A DNA stretch of 46,345 nucleotides from Myxacorys chilensis ATA2-1-KO14 (GCA_019359275.1 JAHHHP010000043.1:1-46345), one strand, 5' to 3'; shown: positions 15,175 through 23,539, counted from the stretch's first letter. Notes: generated by a model from the sequence alone, not told the origin. Program-made: numbers and translations.

Positions 15175-16515
15175 TTGGCTAACGTAGTTGTAATTGGTGC
15201 CCAGTGGGGCGATGAAGGGAAAGGCAAGATTACGGATCTGCTGAGTAAATCGGCAGATGTCGTCGTCCGCTACCAAGGAGGTGTGAATGCTGGGCATACA
15301 GTCGTTGTCAAGGATCAAACCTTTAAGCTACACCTCATTCCATCAGGCATTTTATATCCCGATACCGAATGCATTATTGGCTGCGGAACTGTCATTGATC
15401 CAAAAGTTCTGATTCAAGAATTAGATCAATTGGAACAGTGGGGTATCTCGACCGAGAACCTGATGATCTCTGAAACGGCTCACGTGACGATGCCTTATCA
15501 CCGCGTCATCGATCTGGCCTCCGAAGAAAAACGCGGAACCCACAAAATTGGCACGACCGGACGCGGTATTGGTCCGACCTATGCTGATAAGTCTGAGCGA
15601 ACCGGCATTCGCATCATCGATTTGATGAATTCAGACTCACTCAAAAAACAATTGCAGTGGGCGATCGCTCACAAAAATGGCATTCTCGAAAAGCTCTACG
15701 GGCTACCGCCGTTAGATGCCGATGAGGTGTTAGAGGAGTACCTCGCCTATGCCGAGCGGCTGCGTCCTCACGTGGTCGATAGCTCCCTCAAAATTTACGA
15801 GGCGATCCGCCTCAAGCGGAACATCTTGTTTGAGGGCGCTCAAGGAACGCTGCTTGATCTTGATCACGGAACCTATCCTTATGTCACCTCCTCTAATCCA
15901 GTGGCTGGGGGAGCCTGCGTGGGAACGGGCATCGGTCCAACGATGATTGATCGCGTGATTGGCGTGGCAAAAGCCTACACCACCCGCGTGGGAGAAGGTC
16001 CATTTCCGACTGAACTGCATGAAGAACTGGGCGCTCAACTGTGCGATCGCGGCGCAGAATTTGGCACAACCACGGGTCGTCAGAGACGCTGCGGCTGGTT
16101 TGATGCCGTCATTGGGCGTTACGCTGTGCGGATCAACGGGTTGGATTGTTTGGCGATCACTAAACTCGATGTGCTAGACGAGATGGATGAAATTCGCGTC
16201 TGTGTTGCTTATGAAATTGATGGGCAACGCTGCAACGATTTCCCCAGCGATGCGCGTAAATTTGCCCGGTGTCAGCCGATTTACGAAACCATGCCCGGTT
16301 GGAAACGCTCAACCGATGAGTGTCGATCGCTCGATGATTTGCCCAAGCAAGCGCTCGACTATCTCAAATTCCTGGCAGAATTAATGGAAGTGCCGATCGC
16401 GATCGTGTCGCTCGGAGCGAAGCGCGATCAGACCATTATTGTGGAAGATCCGATTCACGGTCCAAAACGGGCGCTGTTGTATCCTAACGACGCCCCGCAA
16501 GCTGTAAACGCCTAA
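15175..16515 (+). CDS. purA: Adenylosuccinate synthetase (TTG start)
   Basis: A 446-residue enzyme that couples GTP hydrolysis to formation of adenylosuccinate from IMP and aspartate, the first step from IMP to AMP. The GTP/IMP site is at the N-terminus (Q-W-G-D-E-G-K-G-K, with N-A-G-H-T about residues 38-42); G-T-T-G-R-Q-R-R-C-G-W-F-D is the conserved aspartate/IMP loop. The start is TTG: the family N-terminus (A-N-V-V-V-I-G) begins exactly there and an in-frame TAA lies three codons upstream, so no ATG is available. The rplY gene follows after 43 bp. Confidence 0.97.
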   Translation: MANVVVIGAQWGDEGKGKITDLLSKSADVVVRYQGGVNAGHTVVVKDQTFKLHLIPSGILYPDTECIIGCGTVIDPKVLIQELDQLEQWGISTENLMISETAHVTMPYHRVIDLASEEKRGTHKIGTTGRGIGPTYADKSERTGIRIIDLMNSDSLKKQLQWAIAHKNGILEKLYGLPPLDADEVLEEYLAYAERLRPHVVDSSLKIYEAIRLKRNILFEGAQGTLLDLDHGTYPYVTSSNPVAGGACVGTGIGPTMIDRVIGVAKAYTTRVGEGPFPTELHEELGAQLCDRGAEFGTTTGRQRRCGWFDAVIGRYAVRINGLDCLAITKLDVLDEMDEIRVCVAYEIDGQRCNDFPSDARKFARCQPIYETMPGWKRSTDECRSLDDLPKQALDYLKFLAELMEVPIAIVSLGAKRDQTIIVEDPIHGPKRALLYPNDAPQAVNA

Positions 16516-16558
16516 GACCACACCGCCGTTCTATCTAAATTACTACTTCAGAAGTACC

Positions 16559-17191
16559 ATGCCACTTACGATCGAATGTCAAAAACGTCCTGACGGCAGC
16601 AAGCCGAACGCCCTGCGCCAAGGTGGACAAATTCCGGCGACGCTCTATGGTCACAATGGGACTGAATCGGTTCAGCTTGTGATCGATGCCAAGAAAGCCG
16701 GATTTCTCGTCCGAGATGCGGCGGTCAACAACACTCTAATTCAGGTGAGTGTGCCAGACATGCCTTGGAAAGGTAAAGCGCTGTTGCGAGAAGTGCAGAA
16801 GCATCCTTGGAAAGGCTTTTTGTATCACATCAGTTTCTTCTCGATCGCAGCACAAAGCTCGATTGAAGTGACGGTTCCACTCAATTTTGTGGGCGATGCT
16901 ACTGGCGTCAAAAACGACGGCGGCACACTTAATAGCGTTCTCACTGAATTAGCCGTCAAATGTGACCCTGAGCAAATTCCTGAGAAGATCGACATTGATG
17001 TGACTGCACTCAATGTCGGTGACGCGCTGCATGTGAATGAGCTAACGCTTCCGGCTGGTGTAGAAGCTCTCGGAGAGTCAGATCGAGTCGTTGTGATGAT
17101 TGCGGGAGTCAGCACGGCGGCAACAAGCGACGCCGCCGAAGAAGAATCTGCGGCAGCCGAAGAATCTGCGGCAGCCACACCCGGCCAATAA
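16559..17191 (+). CDS. rplY: 50S ribosomal protein L25, general stress (Ctc) form
   Basis: A 210-residue L25/Ctc protein binding 5S rRNA. Residues 1-90 are the L25 5S-binding beta barrel; 95-185 the C-terminal TL5 domain (P-L-N-F-V-G-D-A-x-G-V-x-x-x-G-G). The last 25 residues are Ala/Glu-rich low complexity, including a near-duplicate of E-E-S-A-A-A-E-E-S-A-A-A. It lies 43 bp after purA and probably shares its transcript, which ends at the terminator 17225-17254. Confidence 0.95.
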   Translation: MPLTIECQKRPDGSKPNALRQGGQIPATLYGHNGTESVQLVIDAKKAGFLVRDAAVNNTLIQVSVPDMPWKGKALLREVQKHPWKGFLYHISFFSIAAQSSIEVTVPLNFVGDATGVKNDGGTLNSVLTELAVKCDPEQIPEKIDIDVTALNVGDALHVNELTLPAGVEALGESDRVVVMIAGVSTAATSDAAEEESAAAEESAAATPGQ

Positions 17192-17224
17192 GTCTGCTGG
17201 GTGAAAGATTCAGTGTATATAAAA

Positions 17225-17254
17225 CCAGGGAGCAATCCCTGGCTTTTTCGTTTT
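17225..17254 (+). terminator. Rho-independent terminator after rplY
   Basis: CCAGGGA (17225-17231) pairs with TCCCTGG (17236-17242) around a GCAA tetraloop, followed by CTTTTTCGTTTT. Located 34 bp after the rplY stop. Confidence 0.92.
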
Positions 17255-17264
17255 AGATATCTCT

Positions 17265-17312
17265 TTGCCCGGAATACCCATTTTGCCCGGAATACTCATC
17301 CGGAATACCCAT
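17265..17312. repeat. Three tandem copies of a CCGGAATAC(C/T)CAT unit
   Basis: Copies at 17265-17281, 17283-17299 and a shortened third at 17300-17312 share the core CCGGAATACNCAT. They lie between the rplY terminator and the kinase fusion gene, in its presumed promoter region. Confidence 0.85.
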
Positions 17313-17316
17313 TGCG

Positions 17317-17337
17317 ATTTGCGCTCAAGGCGCAAAT
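17317..17337 (+). promoter_or_regulatory. Inverted repeat just upstream of the kinase fusion gene
   Basis: ATTTGCGC (17317-17324) and GCGCAAAT (17330-17337) form a perfect 8-bp inverted repeat with a TCAAG spacer, ending 12 nt before ATG 17350. It could be an operator or an RNA hairpin limiting ribosome access. No consensus is recognised. Confidence 0.5.
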
Positions 17338-17349
17338 GAAAGAAACGCT

Positions 17350-18861
17350 ATGACAACCTCAACCCTGCCTCCTTTAGTCCAGTCCATGCTGCACCCCCAG
17401 TTTTATCCGCATGCGGTGACTGAACCGATTCAACTGGTGCAAACCCACATTTCTTATGTGTTGCTCACAGGTGAATTGGTTTATAAGCTCAAGAAACCGA
17501 TGAATTATGGTTTTCTAGATTTCTCAACGCTAGAGAAACGCAAACACTTTTGCCATGAGGAACTGCGGCTCAACCAACGGGGCGCAGCCGAGTTGTATTT
17601 AGATGTGTTGCCGATCGTTCAAGACGGGGAGAACTTTGTCTTAGACGGCGAGGGAGAAGCGGTTGAGTACGTCGTGAAGATGCAGCAGTTTCCGCAAGAG
17701 ACGCTGCTGAGTGAGATGTACGATCGCGGCGAACTGAGCGAACAGCATCTTGAAGAACTCGCAAAAGTCCTGGCTGATTTTCATAAAGCGGCACCCACGA
17801 ATGATTACATCCTCAGCTTTGGAGAGGTCGCGCAAATTCGTCAAGCGATCGATGAGAACTACGATCAAACCGTCAACTACATTGGTGTCGCTCAAACGCA
17901 GCAACAGTTTGACGAAACGAAGGCATACACCGACAAACTATTCGCAGAGCAGAAACCTCTCTTTAATAGTCGAATTCAAAATAAATGGATTCGCGAATGT
18001 CATGGCGATGTTCACCTTAGAAATATTTGCTTTTGGCATAACAGAATTCTTCTATTCGATTGCATTGAATTTAACGAACCATTCCGATTCGTCGATGTGA
18101 TGTTCGACATTGCGTACATCATTATGGATTTTGATGCTCGCAACCGTCCTGACTTGAGTAATTTATTTCTCAACGCCTACCTTGAGCAGACAGGGGACTG
18201 GGAAGGCTTGCAGGTGTTGCCGCTTTACCTCAGCCGTCAAGCGTATGTGCGGGCAAAAGTCACATCATTCTTGCTCGGTGATCCTGGCATTCCAGAGGCT
18301 GTCAAGCAAGAATCAAAGGAAACGGCGAGTCGTTACTATCAGCTTGCGTGGCACTACACGCAGCAGAAGACAGGCAAGTTGGTCATGATGTCTGGGCTTT
18401 CTGGCTCAGGCAAAAGCACGACGGCTCGAACCTTAGCCCGCGAGTCTGGAGCGATTCAGATTCGTTCGGATTCGGTTCGCAAGCATTTAGGCGGTGTTGA
18501 TCTGGATGCAAAAGGCGATGCGTCGCTCTACAGTCCAGAGATGACGCAGAAAACTTACGATCGCTTACTTGACCTCGGCATCACGTTAGCGGCTCAAGGC
18601 TATACCGTGATTTTGGATGGAAAATATGATCGGCAAGCCACGCGATCGCAGGTCATCCAAGCGGCCCAAACCCATCAAATTCCCCTGGAAATTCTTCATT
18701 GCACTGCGCCAGATGATGTGTTGCAACAACGGGTTCAGCAGCGTCAAGGCGACATCTCTGATGCAACGACTGATGTTTTGTCTAATCAACACATGGAGCC
18801 GTTTACGGATGAGGAACAGCGGTTTGTGAAGACGATCGATACGGCTAAGAAGGAGGGATGA
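17350..18861 (+). CDS. Fusion of an aminoglycoside-phosphotransferase-like domain and a P-loop kinase domain
   Basis: A 503-residue two-domain protein. Residues 1 to about 330 are an APH/choline-kinase-like domain with the catalytic loop C-H-G-D-V-H-L-R-N-I and a metal-binding D-C-I-E-F-N-E segment. Residues about 345-500 are a zeta-toxin/gluconate-kinase-like P-loop domain with G-L-S-G-S-G-K-S-T. This architecture (bifunctional APH/ATP-binding protein) occurs in many bacteria and its substrate is unknown; the name does not imply antibiotic resistance. Its start codon lies 158 bp downstream of the rplY stop, beyond that gene's terminator, so it is a separate transcription unit with an inverted repeat directly before the ATG. 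Confidence 0.9.
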   Translation: MTTSTLPPLVQSMLHPQFYPHAVTEPIQLVQTHISYVLLTGELVYKLKKPMNYGFLDFSTLEKRKHFCHEELRLNQRGAAELYLDVLPIVQDGENFVLDGEGEAVEYVVKMQQFPQETLLSEMYDRGELSEQHLEELAKVLADFHKAAPTNDYILSFGEVAQIRQAIDENYDQTVNYIGVAQTQQQFDETKAYTDKLFAEQKPLFNSRIQNKWIRECHGDVHLRNICFWHNRILLFDCIEFNEPFRFVDVMFDIAYIIMDFDARNRPDLSNLFLNAYLEQTGDWEGLQVLPLYLSRQAYVRAKVTSFLLGDPGIPEAVKQESKETASRYYQLAWHYTQQKTGKLVMMSGLSGSGKSTTARTLARESGAIQIRSDSVRKHLGGVDLDAKGDASLYSPEMTQKTYDRLLDLGITLAAQGYTVILDGKYDRQATRSQVIQAAQTHQIPLEILHCTAPDDVLQQRVQQRQGDISDATTDVLSNQHMEPFTDEEQRFVKTIDTAKKEG

Positions 18862-19004
18862 GGGACGCCTTGCGGCAACGCTGACGCAGGGAGGGATGAG
18901 GGATGAAGTCGGCAGATTATCTTGCGTCCCTCTTCCCTTATTGAATCTCCGGTCTGGGGCTTGAAATTCGCTGTATCCTGTCTAAAGTCGTAAAGGTAAC
19001 GATC
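18862..19004. other. Short spacer with GAGGGATGA direct repeats
   Basis: GGAGGGATGAGGGA appears at the end of the kinase gene (from 18853) and again at 18891-18904. This GA-rich repeat pair surrounds a short stretch reading GACGCCTTGCGGCAACGC. No gene is present. Confidence 0.6.
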
Positions 19005-19361
19005 GTGCGTAGACAGCCCATTTCTAAAGGGTTTTCAGCCGGGTTGCAGGTCTGGCTTTTGTTTTTGCTTAGCCTATATTGGAGTGGCTATTCTGCGCTG
19101 CTTAGTATTGCGTTAGGAGCATTGGGCGGCTTAGCGAGCGGCTTGATTGTAGACTGGTGGCTCAGCAAAGACGAAAAAACAGAACCCGATCCGAAACCCA
19201 TCGGCGAAGAAGGAACCGAAGCGATGACTCGCGATCCTTCGGACAGAGCCAATCGCAGACGCCGCCGAGAGGCTTCTGCCTTGCGCCATCGTCAGCAGCG
19301 ACGAACGCGATCGCGTGCCTTCAGTTGGAAGTTCTTTAGACGAAATAGAGATGATTCTTAG
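19005..19361 (+). CDS. Small membrane protein with a basic tail (unknown)
   Basis: A 118-residue protein beginning with GTG at 19005, preceded by AAAGGTAA. Two hydrophobic segments (about residues 13-28 and 31-52) contain a Gly/Ala-rich run (A-L-G-A-L-G-G-L-A-S-G-L). The cytoplasmic tail is acidic (55-75) and then strongly basic (80-117, many R-R-R). I recognise a frequent cyanobacterial hypothetical architecture but no family function. It is monocistronic, downstream of the kinase fusion. Confidence 0.65.
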   Translation: MRRQPISKGFSAGLQVWLLFLLSLYWSGYSALLSIALGALGGLASGLIVDWWLSKDEKTEPDPKPIGEEGTEAMTRDPSDRANRRRRREASALRHRQQRRTRSRAFSWKFFRRNRDDS

Positions 19362-19984
19362 TCAAGACGAAATTTAGTCAAGCCGGAATGTAGCTACTTT
19401 AAGCCAAAAAGGGCTGAGATAGCAGGATTGAGCCAGTATCACTTTCGGTTTTGGAGTTGTTTAAGGCAACGATATTGAAACAGCTCCTTTGCCGCCAAAA
19501 AGTATTTGGTCACAGCTGTAAAACGTCCCATAGCTGAGAATGGTCATGTGTTGAAGGTGAGTGATGAGGACAGAATTACAATAGGGCAGTTTATCAAACA
19601 GGAATGGGGTTCAGCCCTCGGACTATCAGATGAAGCCTACTTCGCTCAACATTAAAATCTCAGTTCTGGCGCTTTCCCATTAAGCTAATGGAATTGGCAA
19701 AGGAAACAGTGGTTTCAAGTAAGCTTGAGTAAAAAACACTTTGAAGTTATCGCTTAAGGTAACGCGATTGGCTCAGACTATTTATCATTAAAAAAATACT
19801 TGTGGCTTAATCCAAAGTTTTAGATTTCTTACCTCACTATTAAACCTGACATTGCGACACAACCACCTTTATTCCGCCGCTGCAACAACTTGTTGGGCTG
19901 CTGCCCCGACCGCTGGCTTCGCGGTGCCAGTAATCTAAAAACCATAGAAGAATTCCTATACAGACCGAAACTTTTTTCTTGGTC

Positions 19985-20006
19985 ACTCAATGAGTAACTT
20001 TACTCA
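19985..20006. promoter_or_regulatory. Nested inverted repeat, candidate operator upstream of sbtA
   Basis: TGAGTAA (19991-19997) and TTACTCA (20000-20006) form a perfect inverted repeat with a 2-bp spacer. ACTCA at 19985-19989 pairs with the same TGAGT, so the half site ACTCA/TGAGT occurs three times. It lies about 255 bp before the sbtA start. A carbon-responsive LysR regulator could bind here, but the site does not match a consensus I can name with confidence. Confidence 0.4.
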
Positions 20007-20248
20007 GAGTAGCGTACAGTTAAAAACATCTAAATGATTTAACTATTGCGACTTAGTTTTTCAGAGCTTGCAGTCGCTCAGCAATCATTCTCGGCAGTCT
20101 GTTGTTGAGACTTCTTTGAGCGTGCGATCGCAGATGCCAGACTCCATTCTCCGGCCGATTTTTATCTGTAGCCGATCCTTTCTATGAAATGGGTCGCTTC
20201 TAGCAAGTGCATTTAGTTCATTTATTGCAATACTCCTCATCAGAGGAG

Positions 20249-20260
20249 AAGGAGGTATTC
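20249..20260 (+). promoter_or_regulatory. Ribosome-binding site that fixes the sbtA GTG start
   Basis: AAGGAGG (20249-20255) lies 5 nt before GTG 20261. The protein sequence from this GTG (V-D-F, then D-F-V-K-Q-L-Q-S-P-T-L) matches the known SbtA N-terminus. Confidence 0.9.
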
Positions 20261-21394
20261 GTGGATTTTTTGTCCTTGTTCTTAATGGACTTCGTTAAGC
20301 AGTTGCAGTCCCCAACACTCAGCTTTCTGATTGGTGGTATGGTCATTGCCGCCCTTGGTAGCGAATTGGTAATTCCAGAGGCGATTACTCAGATCATCGT
20401 CTTCATGCTGCTCATGAAAATCGGTCTGACCGGTGGTCAGGCGATCCGCAATTCCAACCTAACGGAGATGGTGTTACCCGTAGCGTTTGCTATAGCAGTA
20501 GGAATTCTCATTGTATTCATCGCGCGCTATACGTTGGCCAAGCTGCCGAAGGTCAAAACCGTAGATGCGATTGCGACCGGGGGGTTGTTTGGTGCTGTAA
20601 GTGGCTCTACTATGGCCGCCGCCCTGACGGTACTGGATGGACAAAACATCCAATACGAGGCATGGGCTGGCGCACTCTATCCCTTCATGGATATCCCAGC
20701 GCTCGTAACTGCGATTGTGATAGCCAACATTTATCTCAACAAGAAGAAGAAGGGTAGTGCAGCAGGCGAGTATCTCAGCAAGCAGGAGTATCTCAGCAAG
20801 CAGACCGTTGCAGCAGGCGATTATCCCGATCAGCAGGATTATCCCAGCACCCGGCAGGAGTATCTCAGCAAGCAGCAGTCTGCGGATAATCGGGTCAAAA
20901 TATGGCCGATCGTGCAGGAAAGCCTCCAGGGATCTGCCCTATCGGCAATGTTGCTCGGTCTTGCTCTTGGCATATTCGCCCAGCCGGAAAGTGTCTATAA
21001 AAGCTTCTACGATCCCGCCTTTCGCGGCTTGCTTTCGATCTTGATGGTGGTCATGGGTATGGAGGCTTGGTCAAGACTTGGCGAACTACGTAAGGTGGCT
21101 CAGTGGTACGTCGTGTATAGCGTAGTGGCACCGCTGTTGCATGGGTTCATCGCCTTCGGTCTCGGTATGATTGCCCACTACGCCACAGGATTCAGCATGG
21201 GTGGCGTAGTGGTTCTGGCCGTCATCGCCTCCTCCAGTTCAGACATCTCAGGCCCACCCACGTTGCGAGCCGGGATTCCGTCGGCCAATCCCTCCGCCTA
21301 CATCGGTGCCTCCACAGCTATCGGTACACCCATTGCGATTGGCGTGGGAATACCGCTCTTCCTCGGGCTTGCCCAGGCGATCAGCGGCAGCTAA
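20261..21394 (+). CDS. sbtA: Sodium-dependent bicarbonate transporter SbtA
   Basis: A 377-residue Na+/HCO3- symporter of the plasma membrane, a high-affinity part of the carbon-concentrating mechanism. It has two inverted repeats of about five transmembrane segments; conserved S-P-T-L near the start, G-L-T-G-G-Q-A-I-R-N-S, G-A-V-S-G-S-T-M-A-A-A and A-S-S-S-S-D-I-S-G-P-P-T-L-R-A-G-I-P-S-A-N-P-S-A-Y-I-G are ion/substrate-site motifs. The central cytoplasmic loop (about 166-207) is lengthened by Glu-Tyr-Leu-Ser-Lys-Gln repeats. Synechocystis SbtA is 374 residues. sbtB follows 93 bp later. This gene lacks the HIP1 octamer found in the nitrate locus. Confidence 0.96.
   Translation: MDFLSLFLMDFVKQLQSPTLSFLIGGMVIAALGSELVIPEAITQIIVFMLLMKIGLTGGQAIRNSNLTEMVLPVAFAIAVGILIVFIARYTLAKLPKVKTVDAIATGGLFGAVSGSTMAAALTVLDGQNIQYEAWAGALYPFMDIPALVTAIVIANIYLNKKKKGSAAGEYLSKQEYLSKQTVAAGDYPDQQDYPSTRQEYLSKQQSADNRVKIWPIVQESLQGSALSAMLLGLALGIFAQPESVYKSFYDPAFRGLLSILMVVMGMEAWSRLGELRKVAQWYVVYSVVAPLLHGFIAFGLGMIAHYATGFSMGGVVVLAVIASSSSDISGPPTLRAGIPSANPSAYIGASTAIGTPIAIGVGIPLFLGLAQAISGS
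20764..20876 (+). repeat. In-frame repeats in the SbtA cytoplasmic loop
   Basis: Three copies of a GAGTATCTCAGCAAGCAG-like 18-mer (encoding E-Y-L-S-K-Q) are present: two adjacent (20768-20803) and one at 20858-20875, with related D-Y-P units between. The loop is the known contact region for SbtB in other cyanobacteria, and repeats of this kind exist there too. Confidence 0.75.
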
Positions 21395-21487
21395 TCCCAG
21401 ACGGGTCGCGGTCTGTCGGCCCTCCCTTGACCCGGTAGACCAAGCGACTCAATATATAAGATCAATTACGGTAAGGAGGTAACCAAC

Positions 21488-21820
21488 ATGGCCAAGTCAG
21501 CCAAAAAGCTCGTCATCATCACGGAAAAGATTCTGCTGAAAAAGATCGCCGATATCATCGAAGAATCCGGGGCAACCGGTTATACGGTTCTGGAAACCGG
21601 CGGTAAAGGCAGTCGCAACGTGCGCTCGTCGGGACAACCCAGCGTTTCTGACACCACGGCGAATATAAAATTCGAGGTGCTCACCCCGGATCGGGATATG
21701 GCCGAGAATATTGCGGATCAGGTCGCAATAAAGTTTTTCCTCGATTTTGCGGGCATGATCTATATCTGTGACGCGGAGGTACTGTACGGGCACAGTTTCT
21801 GTGGACCAGACGGCTGTTGA
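21488..21820 (+). CDS. sbtB: SbtB, PII-like carbon-sensing regulator of SbtA
   Basis: A 110-residue PII-like trimeric protein that binds adenine nucleotides including cAMP/AMP and inhibits or tunes SbtA. The ferredoxin-like fold is clear (K-L-V-I-I-T-E-K, T-G-Y-T-V-L-E-T-G-G-K-G-S-R-N-V-R-S, then the flexible T-loop). The C-terminus C105-G-P-D-G-C110 is the R-loop disulfide found in SbtB proteins and linked to redox control of nucleotide binding. Strong ribosome site AAGGAGGT (21473-21480), 7 nt before the ATG. It ends at a strong terminator, so sbtAB form one unit. Confidence 0.95.
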   Translation: MAKSAKKLVIITEKILLKKIADIIEESGATGYTVLETGGKGSRNVRSSGQPSVSDTTANIKFEVLTPDRDMAENIADQVAIKFFLDFAGMIYICDAEVLYGHSFCGPDGC

Positions 21821-21839
21821 ATCGAGACGACGCGGACCT

Positions 21840-21868
21840 AAAAAGCCGGGTCATGACTCCGGCTTTTT
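21840..21868 (+). terminator. Rho-independent terminator of sbtAB
   Basis: AAAAAGCCGG (21840-21849) pairs perfectly with CCGGCTTTTT (21859-21868); the loop itself contains the palindrome GTCATGAC. Located 20 bp after the sbtB stop. Confidence 0.93.
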
Positions 21869-21983
21869 GGTGACCGTTACTCAAAGAATCCAAAGCATGA
21901 CCGTCCTTGATCGGTTGCCTTTTTCATAACCCCTCGCAGTTTTATAACTCCCTCAAACCCTTAACTTTCATCGCTTTAAACTC

Positions 21984-23408
21984 ATGATTTTGTCCAACAT
22001 TCTGCCTCCTTTCAGTGGGGGGATAGCCGCTCTCATGGCTCCGATGCCATTCCTGGCGACCGTTGTTGCTGAGGATTCACCCATTATTCTGTCTGGCGTG
22101 CTGCTGAGTCTGGTGGTGATTTACCTTGCCAGTAAATTTGGGGCTGAAATTTCTAAGCGGTTGGATTTTCCGCCCGTTTTAGGCGAACTGGTTGCTGGGG
22201 TGATGATTGGCGTGTCTGCTCTGCATCTGATGGTTTTTCCCGAAAGCGGGATGCAGGCTGCTGATTCGGTGATTATGACCGTGCTGCAATGGATTAACGG
22301 ACTGGCACCAGAAGCATTGACTAGTGTATTTCAGTCCCAGAGTGAAGTAATTTCGGTGCTGGCAGAACTGGGCGTGATTATTCTGCTATTTGAAATCGGG
22401 CTGGAATCAGATTTGCGCCAACTGAAGGAAGTAGGCTACCAAGCGGCGATCGTTGCCTGTGTTGGGGTGGTTGTCCCCTTTGCGGCGGGTACGGTTGGGC
22501 TAATGATGTTATTTAACGTTCCAGCGATTCCGGCAATTTTTGCAGGCGCAGCTCTGACCGCAACCAGCATCGGCATTACCTCTAAAGTGCTGTCTGAGTT
22601 GGGGCGGCTTAAATCCAGGGAAGGGCAGATTATTGTCGGGGCAGCGGTGATCGATGACGTGCTAGGGATTATCGTTCTGGCAGTGGTTGCTAGTCTCGCT
22701 AAAACTGGTGAAATCGATGTGACTAATGTAATTTACCTGATTGTGAGCGCAACAGCGTTCCTGATTGGTTCAATCCTGTTGGGCGGCATCTTCAACAAGA
22801 CCTTTGTTGCCATTGTCGATAGACTGAAAACTCGCGGCAATATTGTGATTCCGGCATTTATCTTTGCCTTCTTTATGGCATTTCTGGGTAACGCAATTCA
22901 CCTGGAAGCAATTTTGGGTGCCTTTGCCGCCGGTCTGGTGCTAGATGAAACCGATGTCCGGAATGAATTGGATGAACTAGTAAAACCGATCGCCGATCTG
23001 CTGGTTCCCATTTTCTTTGTCACCGTTGGTGCCAAGGCAGATTTGAGTGTTCTCAATCCGACAGTTCCTGAAAATCGGGCTGGTTTAGTGATTGCCGTAT
23101 TTTTGATTGCCGTGGCCATCTTCGGCAAGGTCGTCACAGGTTGGGCAGTGTTTGGTCAACCGGGCATTAACCGACTGGCAATTGGAGTTGGCATGATTCC
23201 ACGGGGTGAGGTAGGTCTCGTGTTTGCCGGGATTGGTTCTGCCAGTGGCGCATTAAGCAAGCCATTAGAAGCTGCCATTATCATCATGGTGATTCTGACT
23301 ACATTTCTCGCGCCGCCCTTCCTCCGAATTGCCTTTGGGCAGTCCGCAGAGCCACCCGCTAGTGGAGAAGCCGCGCTGGAACCAGCGACAGTGGTGAGTG
23401 AATCTTGA
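21984..23408 (+). CDS. nhaS3: Na+/H+ antiporter, CPA2 family (NhaS3-like)
   Basis: A 474-residue membrane antiporter with about 12 hydrophobic segments. Motifs include L-D-F-P-P-V-L-G-E-L-V-A-G-V-M-I-G after the first helices and the ion-site pair D224-D225 in A-V-I-D-D-V-L-G-I, as in NapA/CPA2 transporters. The whole pattern is close to Synechocystis NhaS3, a thylakoid Na+/H+ antiporter, but the subfamily symbol is by resemblance only. It follows the sbtAB terminator and precedes the Mrp-type genes, so it probably helps restore the Na+ gradient that SbtA consumes. The C-terminal 25 residues are polar and variable. Confidence 0.85.
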   Translation: MILSNILPPFSGGIAALMAPMPFLATVVAEDSPIILSGVLLSLVVIYLASKFGAEISKRLDFPPVLGELVAGVMIGVSALHLMVFPESGMQAADSVIMTVLQWINGLAPEALTSVFQSQSEVISVLAELGVIILLFEIGLESDLRQLKEVGYQAAIVACVGVVVPFAAGTVGLMMLFNVPAIPAIFAGAALTATSIGITSKVLSELGRLKSREGQIIVGAAVIDDVLGIIVLAVVASLAKTGEIDVTNVIYLIVSATAFLIGSILLGGIFNKTFVAIVDRLKTRGNIVIPAFIFAFFMAFLGNAIHLEAILGAFAAGLVLDETDVRNELDELVKPIADLLVPIFFVTVGAKADLSVLNPTVPENRAGLVIAVFLIAVAIFGKVVTGWAVFGQPGINRLAIGVGMIPRGEVGLVFAGIGSASGALSKPLEAAIIIMVILTTFLAPPFLRIAFGQSAEPPASGEAALEPATVVSES

Positions 23409-23539
23409 GGAGAAACTGAAAGGGGTGAAAGAGTAAAACAGCGAAGAAGTAAAAAGAATGAAATTACCTCTTCACCTCTTCACCTCTTTGCTCTCCTCCC
23501 TCCTATTCATCCCTCTCCCCATCCACTCATCAATTCCCG
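23409..23539. other. Purine-rich then pyrimidine-rich spacer between nhaS3 and mnhC
   Basis: About 50 bp almost all purine are followed by about 60 bp rich in CTCTTCACCTC repeats. GGTGAAAGAG and CTCTTCACC can pair, so the spacer may fold into a long imperfect hairpin. No T-run or gene is present. Confidence 0.6.

Larger units (their letters stand above)
19362..20260. other. Long non-coding region upstream of sbtA
   Basis: Nearly 900 bp with no convincing gene. It is AT-rich, contains a nested inverted repeat at 19985-20006 and one HIP1 octamer near 20125. The final 54 bp (20207-20260) are open in the sbtA frame from a GTG but are treated as leader because the ribosome site supports the later start. 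Confidence 0.7.

Noticed and set aside
18400..18861. Zeta-toxin of a toxin-antitoxin pair
   Set aside because: The P-loop domain is fused to an APH-like domain in a family known as bifunctional; no antitoxin-like gene is adjacent.
20757..21044. Second ORF inside sbtA with Ile/Ser/Ala repeats
   Set aside because: It is the shifted reading of the E-Y-L-S-K-Q repeat DNA; SbtA in the main frame is unmistakable.
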